Source: Thunnus maccoyii
Taxonomy: Eukaryota; Chordata; Actinopteri; Scombriformes; Scombridae
Assembly: GCF_910596095.1 (NCBI RefSeq)
Contig: NC_056544.1
Location: 7,580,655-7,644,654 of the forward strand
Direction of reading: 5' to 3'
DNA length: 64,000 bases
Part shown: positions 39,101 through 61,600 of the stretch, piece by piece
How the letters are laid out: every line of letters starts with the position of its first letter
How positions within the stretch are numbered: position 1 is the first letter of the stretch
Notes under the pieces: model-generated
The model's database searches: none
Seen by the model: the letters and a program-made list of their open reading frames with translations, nothing else
Told to the model about the DNA's origin: nothing
Made by a program: the position numbers and the translations under genes

Positions 39101-41691
39101 TTGAAGATGATGGAGAAACAGCGACCATCCACCTGCTCCTCTGTGTACTTCCTCAAGCCTTCCGACTGACGGCCCACTCGAACCGCTGAGATGTCATCAA
39201 GTGAAACTGAGGACAGAAGAAAGGCCATTAATCATATTTTAGGGTTATAGTATTTCATTCGGTAAATGAATTTCCTGCAGTTACACACATAAAGTCTGTT
39301 TACTTCTGCTGAAACAGCTTTGCTGTTGTACTTTTGGTGTCCTCAGGTATGAGGCATCACAGACCAGCCTGCTTGGCAAACATATACCTGCTGTTTGCAG
39401 TTTACTGACGTCACTTTACAGGTTTCTGGGACTTGAATTAAACCATTTTCAAACAGCTGCCTTTCAGTTTTAAGTCACTAATGTAAAGACTTATTAGATG
39501 CATGTTATTGCACATGGCAACGGTAATAAAAGCATCGTCATACTTCAGTTATCAGAGTGTTATAAGAACAGTTGATGGATGTAATCCAAGTGAAAACATA
39601 GCCAGGCCTATTTTAAACCACTCCTCCATGCACTAAAAAAAATTTAAAAAATCACTATCTCCATAAACACACCCATAAAACTTATCAGTGCTATCATGAG
39701 CAACCCAGTCATGTGTGATACCAAGGCCTTTCCGACAGAAATAATCTTTTATAGCTCTATGATCAGTCCTCCACTTTTATAATCCATGAAGGCAAAACCC
39801 AACTTTCCTGAGAAAACATATCAAAGATGGTTTTAGTTGTATCAGAAGTCAAATTTGTGTTGGATGTTGTTAGGTAATAATTATATGTGTAAGTCACAGG
39901 TAAAGAAGAGATTAAGTGAGACGTGTATCCACCACAACACCAGACAGATGTGTCTAAGAGGTTTTGCTGGTGGGTCTCACACACATGTAGCTGGGATGCT
40001 GGGACAGCACTCACAGGTCTGCTTTGTCCTGAAGGTTTTTTTCGATTCGTGCCACATGGTCTTGCAATCCTCCTGAAGTCTGTAGTAACGGGTCTTCTTC
40101 CAGGATGGGGAGCGGACCTTGAGGAGGTCTCCCCCCTGCAGGAGGAACTGGAGGTCCGGGTCACCCTCCATACCTGAGAAACAGGGGAGCAGGGAGCAAA
40201 GTTCAACAGGTCATACACTAGATGACTGCAAAGCTGCTCAGCTGAAAGCCATTTTACACGATCCATATGTCAGTTGACTCAAACCTTAAACATGACTCTC
40301 TTGCCTCCTATTTAACCTGCATTTATCTCATCAGACAACTCAGTGTGGTCAAACCATACCATGTTTTTGTCAGCCATCTATAACCATGGCAGACTGTGTA
40401 AAAGCCCCGCAACATGTTTCAAAGCTTTAAACATAAATACAAGTCGAGGTCTACGCTGTGACACCAAAGCATGCAGTCTGACACCGCACAACCTTATCGT
40501 CACATCTGTAACAAGATATTCCGCAAATAAGTGTGCCGCCTACCTAGGAGCTTTACGTTCATGTGCATCACCTCTTGGTTCCTGGCATAACGAAGCATTT
40601 CCTCAGATCTGCTGGTTTTTGGTTGTCTTTGTGTGCAATCCATGGTGACCACGGGTGCTGAGACACTACCAGACTGTGTTCACAAGGCGTCGGAACAGAC
40701 CAATGTGCTAAAGGGCGTGAACCAGTCCCACTCAAAGTTCACTTATCATCTGTGTCAGGACGCAGCTAACAGACAGACACGAACTAGAGCTACTACTGTT
40801 TGTCAAGTGTGCGTAACGCTGGTAGGGATGGTTTACAACCGCTGTATGGTTTAAATGGTGGTATATGCATTTCATTTTAAATAGCATTTTTCGGAAAAAA
40901 AATGTTACTTTTTTGAAAATTCAAATATATCCTGTTGTTTACATTATAAACAGGATACAAAAACACAGTTTAATGACTTTAAAGTTTGCCTGACCAGACA
41001 GAAATTCCACATAAGTTCAAAGTGTGACCGTGTGATGGTATTCCAATTAATGTAATGCTAAACTTTACAAAATATTACGTTTAAACAGAACATTTGTGTG
41101 AGACTGTATATGGTGTTCATTGGTTAGTTTACGGGCTCCACTTAGTGGTGACATGGTGGTACTGTCAAGTGCTGTGATTTAGTCACTCAAAGCGACAATA
41201 CTGACTGATTTAAAAAAAAAACGTATAATCAACAAATACATTAAAAGCTATAAGGGCAGAGGATTATAACAGTAGGTCTCGGTAACAGTGCTTGTAATGA
41301 GGGTGTTTTTGCTCTGTGGTTTATATGAGGGCTGTGCGCTGTTTTGGTTTTGGTCAGGCAACACTTGTTTCTGTTTGCAGCAAGGTGAAACTATATCAAC
41401 TGGATGAGAGTGGCCACACCTTTTAGCAGAATTTCAAACAATTTTAATAATCCTGCGGGTGATCGTATCCCAATACATAAATATGAAATACAGAGGAAAA
41501 AATGAACGGTATCAATTAAATTGTAAGATAAATGAGTGAAAGACACTCTAGTTTGCTGGTTTCATTTTTGCCTGAGGATAATTGGGATAATCTGGTGGGA
41601 AATACTTACAAGACTCGCAAAACGTTTATTTAAAACAGAACATGTGAATTGTCCTACCGTATTGCTTTTCGAGTCCATTCGTTTCCATCAT
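33189..41691 (-). CDS. plcd1: Phospholipase C delta-1 (1-phosphatidylinositol 4,5-bisphosphate phosphodiesterase)
   Basis: Fourteen shared exons follow one of two first exons: 40015-40173, 38978-39206, 38697-38826, 38076-38304, 37151-37352, 36355-36499, 36099-36251, 35833-35985, 35563-35722, 34733-34849, 34416-34594, 34168-34300, 33490-33639 and 33189-33280. With first exon 40544-40643 the protein is 776 aa; with 41658-41691 it is 754 aa. Human isoforms are 777 and 756. Seen: PH domain ([17 protein letters not shown] onward), EF-hands ([23 protein letters not shown]), catalytic X half with [16 protein letters not shown] and [12 protein letters not shown], an acidic X-Y linker, the Y half, and a C-terminal C2 domain. 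In the long form the catalytic residues are His330, Glu360, Asp362, His375 and Glu409, all present. It hydrolyses PIP2 to IP3 and diacylglycerol and depends on calcium. The exon 36099-36251 donor (GTTTTT) is weak. Confidence 0.97.
40544..40643 (-). other. plcd1: plcd1 alternative first coding exon 1b (long isoform)
   Basis: ATG at 40643 in good context (ACCATGG) encodes 33 codons starting [17 protein letters not shown] and ending NVKLLG, with donor GTAGGC in phase 1. This joins exon 2 as [11 protein letters not shown]. It corresponds in position and length to the longer human PLCD1 N-terminus. Confidence 0.8.
41658..41691 (-). other. plcd1: plcd1 alternative first coding exon 1a (short isoform)
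   Basis: Two adjacent ATGs (41691 and 41688) open a short frame, [11 protein letters not shown], ending with donor GTAGGA in phase 1. This fits exon 2 exactly and gives a protein close to the common 756-aa human form. The same-phase donor and suitable length support it. It lies furthest upstream, so it should have its own promoter just to the right. Confidence 0.7.
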
Positions 41692-44443
41692 CTTTGATTT
41701 GTTTTGTTTTTTTCTTCCTTTTTTCGCAGTCAGCTCTCTCCTCGTTTCACTGAATGCACCTTTTCATCCACAGCTGCTCTTTCTTTCCATGTGCGCAATT
41801 AAATAAGAAAACTTAACTTCGGGATTGTTTCAACCGAGTTTGAAGACAACACACCCAAAGGCGGTAACAGGTGGGTTTCTCCTGCCAGTCTGAATGGTGT
41901 CAGCACTCCTGTAGGCTCCAACACCGGTTTGACAAGCCTGCCATGCAATCTGCACTGCTGATGTCACAACAGGGCAGGTTACACCTTAACACTAGATTTT
42001 GCCATCAGGCATATGGGACTGGTTAACATATACTGCATGACAAATGTAGCCAGTATTTAGAGCATGTCACATTATTAAGTTGCAACCAAAGTGAAAAATA
42101 CCCATATTTTTTAATCCATTTTTTGTAATCCTGTTTTCTTCGCAGACTCTAAAACACTTTCAGTTCCTGAGATCTAATTCCTCACCAAGAGGAAACACTA
42201 GATGTGACTAAACAGGGAGGGGACAGTCACCTGAGAAAACATTCATAAGCCTCAAGATACTGTAATCATGTCTGATAAGTCTATAAGTCTTATTTACATA
42301 ATGTGGAAATTTCCCATTGACTCATGTCTGTGGTCAACTTCTGCAAAAACCTTTGGTAATTCTATTTTCATGTGGCCACCTGTTCCTCTTTTGAACAAAA
42401 AGTAAACATGACCAAGAAGGCTGAATAGCAGAATTGGCTCACTGCCCATCGGCATAGTTCACGGTCAGTTTGAGCATATTGGTTACACTGAATTGCAGAG
42501 ATGAAGTCTTTGCTTCCCTTTTCATGTGCAGCTTAGCCTTGGCAGGATAATAGCACTGCAATCACTGGTGCGTTGGGGCTCTTGTGGCTCTCAGCACTTC
42601 CCTTTCAGCCCTGGCTTACCCTCAGCGCGCTGTCAGCATCAGGATGAGTGAGCTTTAATGCAGCATCAGGGGAGAGCTTCCGGGCCAGGGCCGACCATTT
42701 CCAAAATCCACAAGGTTCAGGGAAACAGGCAGGAAAACAAAGTGCAGTATGGCCTTTGTATTTGTATCAGTGTCACAAGTGCATATTTGTGAACACAAGA
42801 TGTAGATTATTTTGTTAAATGCACAGAAAACTATCACTGCAGATGTGTATTTTTTATTACCATTAATTATTCCCAGACACCAGAAAACATGCTCTTTATT
42901 TCAGTTTCATACTTCATGCACTTGCACACCTTCACCTGGGAGCTTAGGGTGGAGCAACTTGCTGAAGGGCATCTTGAAGTACTTGACGAGACAGGAGACG
43001 GTGTTACAGTACATATTCATGTTCTCCGGTCAGATTGTTTGACCATTTATTGCCCTTTTTTCAGCCACTTTATTCATTAAAGCATCTGCTTATTTAACAA
43101 AATATTCATCAGTTGTTATGAGTCAATTTTTCAGTATCTCTGTGATCATTTTTACATTCTCAGAGTTATGTGAACAATGACTGCTTTACAACATTTCTGA
43201 AGTTGTTACAATACATTATAATATCCCTGATTTCTATGGACAGAATACCTAATGAATAAATGGAAAATCATCAGTTAGTCCAGGCAATGTCCTTTTACAG
43301 CAAAAGATGTATCTGTATCAAAAGCTATACCTGGCTGTATAAGGTGCCATGCAACTAACCAATTAACAGAGACTCCATCTAAATCAGTGAATTTGTTTCA
43401 AGTGGATAATTATGGACAGTATCAAATAAAGCTTATCTTTATTTCAACACACAGTGAACAGGAGGAAGCAAATAACTTCTCTAGTCTGTGTCTTTGCTTG
43501 GTATCTGTGTCTGTTGAACAAGCAAGAACAGGCCCTGCTGTTTCCTCACATACCACTGATACCATCCATAGTTTTGCTGCTTTTCCCCAAAACATCCTTG
43601 TGTCTCAGGTCACTGTTTCACTGACATAGATTATGTAATATCCTGAATTAACACAGGACATAACCCGAAGAAGAATTTAGAAAGGGAACTATAACTAAAA
43701 TGACATGTAAACAACTGTCTAATGTGTGTATTTGCTGCAAATATTTTTAAAAATGCATTTAGTTCAGAATACTGCAGTTTTACCACTGTGGATGTGTGCT
43801 TTTCATGAAACATCTTTGCAAGAGTAGATTAGTGTTAAAATTTTTATTCACCATTTCCAACATAGAGATTAGGAGAATACCCAACTAGAGATCTCAAAGT
43901 AGCCCAAAAATAAACCCTAAACATACTGTAGACTGTGCTATTTTACTCAGCTACTGCAGTTAACTTGAATATTTGCATTTCATGCTACTTTATACTTTTG
44001 CTCCTCTGCATTTTAGAGGGAAATATTGTATATTTTACTCCAGTGCATTTATTGAATAGCTGCAGACCCTGTGACTAGCTACTTGTCATATTAATATTGT
44101 ACATAAAAATCTTTGATGAGTTTATATAGATGATGCATTGTTAAAGATTTAACTAACCAGCAATATTCGAGTCAGTTAAAATTAGCTCCACCTTAAGCAG
44201 CTACAACATTTAAGTAATACTTACATGTTAATGCATCAATATGAATGATTCAGTGGCCTAACCATAACTATCTGGGGGCAGCACAGACCCTAGACTCTTT
44301 TTTAAAAAAGGCCTAAAATAAACCTTTCTATTAAGAAAGGCTTTTCATCTTTTTCATCTTAACTCTTCTATTTGTGTTCTATTTTATCAATACTGTAGCA
44401 CTTTGAGTTTCACTATGTATTAAAAGTGCAGTACAAATTAAAT

Positions 44444-44499
<56 letters not shown>

Positions 44500-44924
44500 G
44501 TTATGGTCATTTTACATGAGTACTTTCACTTTTGTTGCCAATGTAGTTTTTTTTATTAGTTGTATAGTGTAGTATTGATACTTTAACTTGAGTTAATGAT
44601 CTGCTTCTTCCACCACTGCTGCTGCTCTTGTGCTGTTTCCTGAACAGGTTTTTCACTGAACACGACTAAGCAAAAAGTTGTGCAACAAAAAAGCACAAAG
44701 AGCTAACGCTTTGTAGATGCATTAGCGCCCTCTACTGGGTGTACTGAACACATTTTTATAATCATTTCCAGAGTAACATATTAAATATCTCTTTTGTAAA
44801 GACTAAAACACTTCAACAATGACATGGCCCATGATATATTACTTATTACTGTGTGCTACTTCAGTATGCTGTCTGTTTTCGAGTTGTTTGATTTAACAGC
44901 CGTGTTTAGCAGCATTGCCACACT
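41692..44924. other. Intergenic region between plcd1 and oxsr1
   Basis: A head-to-head spacer of 3.4 kb. I see no exon of DLEC1, ACAA1 or MYD88, the genes found between PLCD1 and OXSR1 in human, nor any RNA gene. It contains a repeat fragment with an (ATT)n tail at 44300-44499 and otherwise only AT-rich unique-looking sequence. Confidence 0.6.
44300..44499 (+). repeat. Repeat 3' end with (ATT)n microsatellite
   Basis: GTAGCACTTTGAGTTTCACT and TTAAAAGTGCAGTACAAAT directly precede an ATT run at 44447-44499. This is the usual 3' tail of a dispersed fish repeat, in which trinucleotide slippage follows insertion. Confidence 0.65.
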
Positions 44925-45138
44925 CAAGATGGCGACACCTTGTTTCCGCCTCCTGAGGTCATACGTAAGACGACGCGTCAGTCGCGCGTAAAGTTGTGTG
45001 TTGACAGGAGCGGCAGAAGTTGTCAGCGGAACAGCAGCAGCAGGAGCCGAATGGAGTAATCACAAAGATATTATCCCCAGACGACGTCTTCATTATTATT
45101 TAGACGCAGTGCTTTAACAACGCTCAAACGACGACGCC
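44925..45138 (+). promoter_or_regulatory. oxsr1 promoter and 5' UTR, with YY1-like motif
   Basis: CpG-rich stretch just before the oxsr1 ATG at 45139. CTCAAGATGGCGAC at 44923-44936 closely matches the YY1 core (AAGATGGCGGC), common at start sites of TATA-less housekeeping genes. No TATA box is seen. The start site is inferred to be close to this motif. Confidence 0.5.
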
Positions 45139-54779
<9,641 letters not shown>

Positions 54780-56104
54780 GTCAAACAGAGCGAGCAGCAA
54801 AAGACAGCAACTCAAGGTATTGCACAGCTGCATTGTAGTCAATTCCAAGAAACCACTACTGCCAAAGAGAGGAGGAGCAAGAGGAAAACTAGGAGGAGCT
54901 GACATGAAGCTGGCAGGAGTGTGACACTACTGCAGGACGCATGAGGACCACATTGAGAAGGGGCTCAGTTCATCACAGGAATCACACTTGAAACGTTTAC
55001 AGTGCGCTTATAAATGGGAGAAGAGATGCAATCAACTATATCAACTCCTGATTTCTTTCTTTTTTCTTCTTCATATGTTTTCTTCCTCTTCATACATAAG
55101 CACAATCCAAACCATCTCCTGCCAGTACTGGAAGTGATTGCCTTTTTTGTTTCTTTTTAATCAACTGTGCCACAAAACTCACAAGAGTGTCGTGCCACCT
55201 TTATATGGCACTTTATACTACACTGAATTTGAAAAGTGTAAATTCAGCCTTAGTTATATAGTTAGTTTACTATAGATTTTACCAGTGCGATTGGTGAAAA
55301 ATTAAGTCTATCTGTGATTATTGGGTATATTCTATGTACGCATATCTAAAGAAATCTAAGAAAATCCCTCTCAAGAGAGAGAACCATAGTTATAGTTTAG
55401 TTAACTTTGTAAATTCAGATGGTTTTTACTACCAGATTCTTGTATAAAGCAGTGCGCTGACTTCTTCTCTCCACAGTATCAGTGTATGGTGATTTTTGTC
55501 AAAACATAACCAAAGAGTTTAGGCTCTGATTGCACTGTTGAAATCATTGAGATACACATAAATCAGCTGTAACTGCTCTGTCCCATTACTGCAGTTGCGA
55601 CACTTTGTCAGATGATGTTTTCCTGAGGTATTTAAAGACAGGATTATTTTCACAGATTGAGACCTGCCTGATATTCTTATACTATGCAATAGTTGTTTTC
55701 TGTTGACCGCATGTGACCTCTGGTTGTTAATGATATTTCTCTTGGGTTGGAAAAAAAAAACAAAACTACATTTTGTGCTTGTACCTCAATAGAAGTTCAT
55801 AAAGAGTCAACCAGCAAAACAGGCAGCTTCAGAATTTACTGTTTTTCACAAGCATGGTGATAAAGCGCTTTACACACCTACAGAAAAACACAGGTAATTG
55901 GTAATTTCCTTTTTTTCTATGTCCCTGATGAACCTTGTAAGAGGTAATTCGGCCTGTTTATCATTAATGATCTAACAGCGCGGAGGAATCCTGAATGCTG
56001 GTGATGTGTGTTGAGCCCGGGGCAGCTCGTTACAGGCTGACTGCTAATGAACTTCTGTGGAGATGTGCATGCTCAAAAAGTATTCCACCAAAGTGAAATT
56101 TGGC

Positions 56105-56940
56105 TTAATGGGGCAGTTCATCCAAATTGCAAGAAATATGTTTTCTCACCTGCCATGAGTGGCATGTAGCCATGCAGATAGGTTCGGTTTTATTTTCCAC
56201 ATCTGTTAGAGATTCATGCAAACAAACCAATATAATTGAGATGAATGGAATTTTGTTTTTTGTGGTCCCAGCATTGAAAATTAAATTTGTAAAACTCTTT
56301 AACTAACATGTCCTTGCAGACTTGGTGTCTCCACTACTCTGGATAATCCACAGACCCGCTGCAAACAGTTTTCATTGGAACTACTTTCTACAGAAGAAAA
56401 AGTCCCTTTGACAGGGTTGACAGTGTGAATTATTCAAAGTAACGGTGACAGTGTGTTTTGAAAGAAATATTACTGCTAGATTTGTAGCCATGCTAATGCT
56501 GCGGCTCTATGGATGGTGATCCCCTCACTTTTCCTCCAGCGCCACCACGAGGTTGATATTTTTGATTATTGCTGTGGAATTTAATACATACATTAATGTT
56601 CCCCTCAGATTTAATTGTAGTCACTTTGGTTATCCCTAAACTATTTAAAAAGTAATTAAATATAAAAATATATATAATTTGTCCCACAGCTGCAAAACTA
56701 ATGACATTCCCATTAGCCTCAGTTGTATTTTGTGTTACAAGGTGGCTGTACTCACATTAAATGTAATTTTTCATTGTTGTTATAAACACAAAGAAAATTC
56801 CACTCACCCATTCATTGAATTGAGTTGACAGATATCTCACATTTTCAATACATAAAACCAAAACTATCTGCATGGCTGGACACTAGTAGAGATAAGTCTT
56901 TGTTTTGTTTTTTTTGTGTATTGGGTGAACTGACCCTTTA
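56105..56940. mobile_element. Non-autonomous inverted-repeat element in the oxsr1 3' region
   Basis: The left end reads TTAATGGGGCAGTTCATCCA and the right end TTGGGTGAACTGACCCTTTA. These are inverted copies of each other over about 20 bases. The 836-base interior has no transposase reading frame. The end sequence is familiar from many fish genes. No clear target-site duplication was established. Confidence 0.55.
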
Positions 56941-57594
56941 CATTTTTCCAGAGGCCAGCTATTTAGTTTTTTTTTGTGACTAGACAAGTTGTTTTGACAT
57001 TACTGTAGTGTCTGTGCTTTCTAAACACTCACCCACAAGTCACTGTCGTCACTCCCAGTGTAGCTGTATGGTTGTTTTGTACCACATGCAAGGGCTGTGA
57101 TATAGCTCCTAGTTCAGGTACTGATGTAAATGGTGTATGTAAACATGTTGTAAATGTACGTATGATGACAACTCCATGCACTGTCACACAAACATCATGA
57201 GGTTTGTATGTAATGATGTAGATGCATTCAATACATGTCGGATAAAAGGAACATTTTACTTGTAAATATTGATTTAGGCAAACGGCTGGTGAACCTGATC
57301 GGTGACTCATCTTCTTCACTACACAGAATTTAAATTGTTTTGTAGACTTTTCCACTGTTGGCCTTTGTCAGAGCATCACTAATCATGCACAAATTATTTG
57401 TTCGATTGGCACCTTATTGATGTGTTAACATGAGTATTTTGGAATTACATGGGGCTTGTGATCACACACTCTGTGCTTTGATGTCAAGATATGCAGTTTT
57501 TCTCACTGAAACCTGCCCAAAGCTAATGGATACAAAAAAAGCTTTTTATTATTTTGACAAGTCGGATGGCACAGGTTACACTTTCCTCTCTTGT

Positions 57595-57643
57595 GTGTGT
57601 GCGCGAGCATGTGTGTACGTGTATGTGTGTGTGTGTGTGTGTG
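57595..57643. repeat. (GT)n microsatellite
   Basis: Imperfect GT tract in the distal oxsr1 3' region. Confidence 0.85.
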
Positions 57644-58070
57644 ATTTTGGTGATAAATGATTGATCAACAAAGACTTTGTGCTGAAAGTCACCTAGATTT
57701 CTAAATTTCTTTCCCATTAATTGTTTACTCATCATCAAAACCACATCATTCTGCCTCTTCATGAGGTCACTGAATGATTAGTATTAATTTAATCAGATGA
57801 TTGGCAAGTACATTTTTCTGTTGTAAATTTTTTTTTTTTTTTTTTTTTTACAAATCATTACATATATTTTTAAAATATGCTTAATCATAAAATGTATACA
57901 TCAACAAATGCATAATATAAAGTGGAAAATTTGTGAAAAGAGATTCCTTGACAAATTATATACATTGTTGGAAAATGTCAACACATGCAAAATGATTTTT
58001 AGTAGCTGAATAAAGTCACATGGTGGAGTTAAAAGAGTGAGGACAATGTTTAATTGAAATATGATGTATT

Positions 58071-58456
58071 AAAGGTGCAGTGTGTAGAATTTAGTGGCAT
58101 CTAGCAAAACAGACTTGGCAGATGTGGAATATAATATTCATAAGTATGTTTTAATTAGTGTATAATCACCTGAAAATAAGAATTGTGTTTTGTTACTTTA
58201 GAATGAACCCTTTTTATCTGCATAGTGAGCAGGTCTTCTTCCATTGAGCCCACTATGTTTCTACAGTAGCCCAGAATAGATAAAACAAACACTGGCTCTA
58301 GAGAGGGACTTTCATGTTTTTTGTGAGTTTCATGGCCACCATAGGTTCTCCTACATGCTTGGAAAGGGAAAGGGAGAGGGAGGGGAGGGTCCTCAATTGG
58401 TTGCAATCTGCATCCTCATTGCGAGATGCCACTAAATCCTACACACTGGTCCTTCA
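58071..58456. mobile_element. MITE with about 28-bp terminal inverted repeats between oxsr1 and slc22a13
   Basis: The left end reads AAGGTGCAGTGTGTAGAATT then TAGTGGCATCTAG. The right end reads GAGATGCCACTAAATCCTAC then ACACTGGTCCTT, its inverted copy with a few mismatches. About 385 bases, no coding capacity. A widespread percomorph element by its end sequence. The rest of the spacer 58015-58661 holds nothing I recognise. Confidence 0.65.
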
Positions 58457-58661
58457 AATCCCATTTTTCATCATTATCATCATTCATACTCTTGCATGTC
58501 AACCATTACTAAACAAAGTTTATGTTTTGCCCTGAGATGTGTGCTCATCAGACATTAAGTTACTGACTAAAGTCAGATGGTTAAACATTTATTTGCTCTA
58601 TCGCCTGACGCTTAATAAACCAGTCTGCCTGAGTTTTTGTTTCACACACTGCTGTGCGAAT

Positions 58662-61600
58662 ATGGATTTTGGAGAGATTCTGAGGGTCATCGGAGACTTT
58701 GGATTGTTCCAGAAGCTTATCCTCCTTGGGTTAGCCTTTCCACATTTTTTACTGCCTTTTTTCTTCTGTAGTTTTCTTTTTATCCAGTCAGATCCAGAGC
58801 AGCACTAACACAGACTGGATCCTCAGGACTGATCCTAACCTGACCACAGATGAGCAACTGAACCTGACTCTGCCCCGGGAGGAGGATGGGACCTTCAGCA
58901 GGTGTCGGATGTTTGTCCCTGTGGACTGGAACATCAGTGCCATCAGGGAGTATGGACTCAATGACACCACAGGGTGCCAGAATGGATGGGTGTATGGCAA
59001 TACCATGTATGAGGCCACCATAGTCACTGATGTAGGTTAAGTATGATGGATGATTTCTTCTTCTTTCTTTGACAAACCAACTGATCTTGCAAGTTCTTGT
59101 TTTGCAGTTTGATCTCGTCTGTGACAAGTCAAACATGGCTGGAGTTGCACAGACAGTTCTAATGTCTGGTATACTTGCTGGTTCATTAATCTTCGGACCT
59201 ACAGCTGAATCGTGAGTGTGAAATGTGAAATGTTATGAACTATAAACCTTCAAAGCCTTCGTCTGACTGTCACTCACTCTCTAAACTTTAGGTGCGGCCG
59301 CAGGAGAACCACCCAGCTACCAGCTGTCCTTCTGCTAATATCCTCTATAGTTGCTGGTGTGTCTCCAAACATCTATGTATACATGGTGTCACAATTCATA
59401 GTTGGAGCTGCACTTGGAGGATACAGAATTAATTCCACTGTATTAGGTATGACTTCTTTCTAAACTTATTTTCTTTGATCTTTAAGGGCATTATCACAAG
59501 CAGGGATTGTCCTGTTCTTAACCTAGATTCATCTCTCTTGCTCTGCAGTAATTTTGGTGTTTAAAATTCTGTTTGTAGCTACTGAGTGGATTGGGGTCAC
59601 TAAAAGGTCATTTGCCTCCTGCGTGAGCCAGATGTTTGCAAGTCTTGGACAGTGTACCATGGCTGGTCTAGTCTATGTTATTCGTGACTGGAGAAAAGCA
59701 CAGTATGTCATGGCAGGAGTGCAGATGATTGTATCCATATACATATGGTATGTAATGTAAATAAAACTACCTTTCTTTGCATGATTAACTATTAATAATT
59801 CTGTATTGTATTGTATCTGTAATTCTAACACACTTTGTGGTCATACCTTTCCATCTGATGTTACTTCACATAACAAGATATCCAGCCACCCTTTGGTTTT
59901 CATCAGTTTGAATACAGTGTGTTCTCCAATTAATCCTTGTTGGTAGCTCAGTTTCTAATTAAAACTCTGACCCACTGACAGTTTATGGGTGACATTTGGA
60001 TTGTGATTAATCTTTGAAGGTGGATTCCTGAGTCTGCGAGGTGGTTGCTGGGACAGGGAAGAGTTGAAGAAGCTAAAAAGTTGATACGTAAAGTTGCAGC
60101 AATCAATAAACAGAAAATCCCAGAGAATCTGCTGAACGAGGTAAGTTGGATTCAATTTTAAATTAATTAGAACAGAACAGACTTTCATAATCCGCCTGAT
60201 GTTAATTGTAGCAAAATGATTCATTAATCAGTATAAGCCAGGATTTGATGTTACAGGCCTTTGTGCTAGATTCCAAGCTGAGGAATCCTACAGAGGCTCA
60301 CTGCAGGTGATAAGAGCAATTTACTCCCCCGTACACGAAGACTGTAGAGGGCATCTGGCTACCATAAATCTAACAGGACTGTCACACAAAAAGTGGGACC
60401 AATACGATTTCATTTTAGAAATGAAACAGCTCAGGATTTCTATTTGGAGCTGCAAACCAAATTAAATCAGTCATTGTTGTTGTTAACTTCTTAATTCTCG
60501 CTCTTATCATAGAGCATCATCATATCAGTGGTTTAAAAAATACTAGCCAAAACACTTAAGGGCAACATGCTAAAGTAATTGAAGTTTAAATAGCTAAACT
60601 CTACCCCACTGAGAAATAAACCAGCTCTTGATAACCAGTCTCGAGGCCTGGTCCCATTGCTTTAGATTTTTGCCAATTCATGCTGACAACTGTGAAAAAG
60701 TGTTAAAAGGCAACTGCACACATTTTACACATAGCGTAACAGTAAGGGTAATATAGGCCACCCTTCTTTTATGCCTCTGCCTTTTTGAAATGATAATGAT
60801 CTCATGTTGATAGTGATCACTGCTGACATAGGTTGCTTTTATATTAATTTGATCCTGTTTTGAAACCAGGATCCAACTCCAGATATATTCTAAGCATTGA
60901 ATATATAACTAACTTCCTTGCTCACTCGCTCTCTCAGCGTTTAAAGTCAGTGCTGCTACTGAGGTGGTGTAGTCTCAACGCTTCCATATAATGTGTAAAC
61001 CATCTGAGATTATCTGAGGATTTATAAATCAATCCTGGTCCCTGTGGTTAGTGTTTTATTCAGTAAATTGGTTATGATTTAATAGAAAAATTGGACGATA
61101 ATGACCACAATTGTGTAGCTCTGCACTCTTTTTCAGAGTTTGCTCTGCTTCATTCGTTACTTGCTACAGTATTAACTGCAAAATCACTGCTAGTAGTTAT
61201 ATTAGTGTAATTGTTTCCCCCTGTATAACATTTGCTCTTCAGGTAACTGAGGAAAGACCCATCCAAAATGGGGGAATCAAAGACATTTTTACCTCAGCAG
61301 TCCTGATGAAATATTTATGTATCATATCTTTTGCCTGGTAAGTTAAGCGCATTTTGGAATATCGTTTTGAATTTAATTGAATTTAATTGTTAATTGTTTG
61401 TGTTTTTGTGGTATAAAGGTTTTCATTAAATCTGGGCTACTTGTCCCTTGTTTTGAATGTGGGTAAGTTTGGTCTGAACATCTTCTTGGTTCAGTTCTTG
61501 TTTGGAATCACTGAGACGCCGGCACATCTCCTCTGTATCTTGGTTCTGGAGCTGTTGGGGAGAAAAATATCGCTGATATCAACCCTCCTGACAGCTGGGT

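Larger units (their letters stand above)
54780..58014 (+). other. oxsr1 3' UTR and downstream sequence
   Basis: No coding exon is seen on either strand. The first clear AATAAA in this stretch is at 58009-58014, which would make a 3.2 kb UTR that includes an inverted-repeat element (56105-56940) and a GT microsatellite (57595-57643). A nearer, variant poly(A) signal cannot be excluded. Confidence 0.45.

Noticed and set aside
40343-40854. Plus-strand open frames of 70-100 codons around plcd1 first exons
   Set aside because: They are antisense shadows of the plcd1 exon 1b and promoter region, with no conserved product.
41692-44924. Searched for remnants of DLEC1, ACAA1 or MYD88 exons between plcd1 and oxsr1
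   Set aside because: None of the short open stretches resembles these proteins, so their absence rather than decay is reported.
59549-59578. Earlier acceptor for slc22a13 exon 4 (CTCTGCAG) giving an insertion [10 protein letters not shown]
   Set aside because: Both acceptors keep the frame, but the later one at 59577-59578 yields NSTVLATEWIG, the conserved family sequence, while the earlier adds ten unmatched residues.
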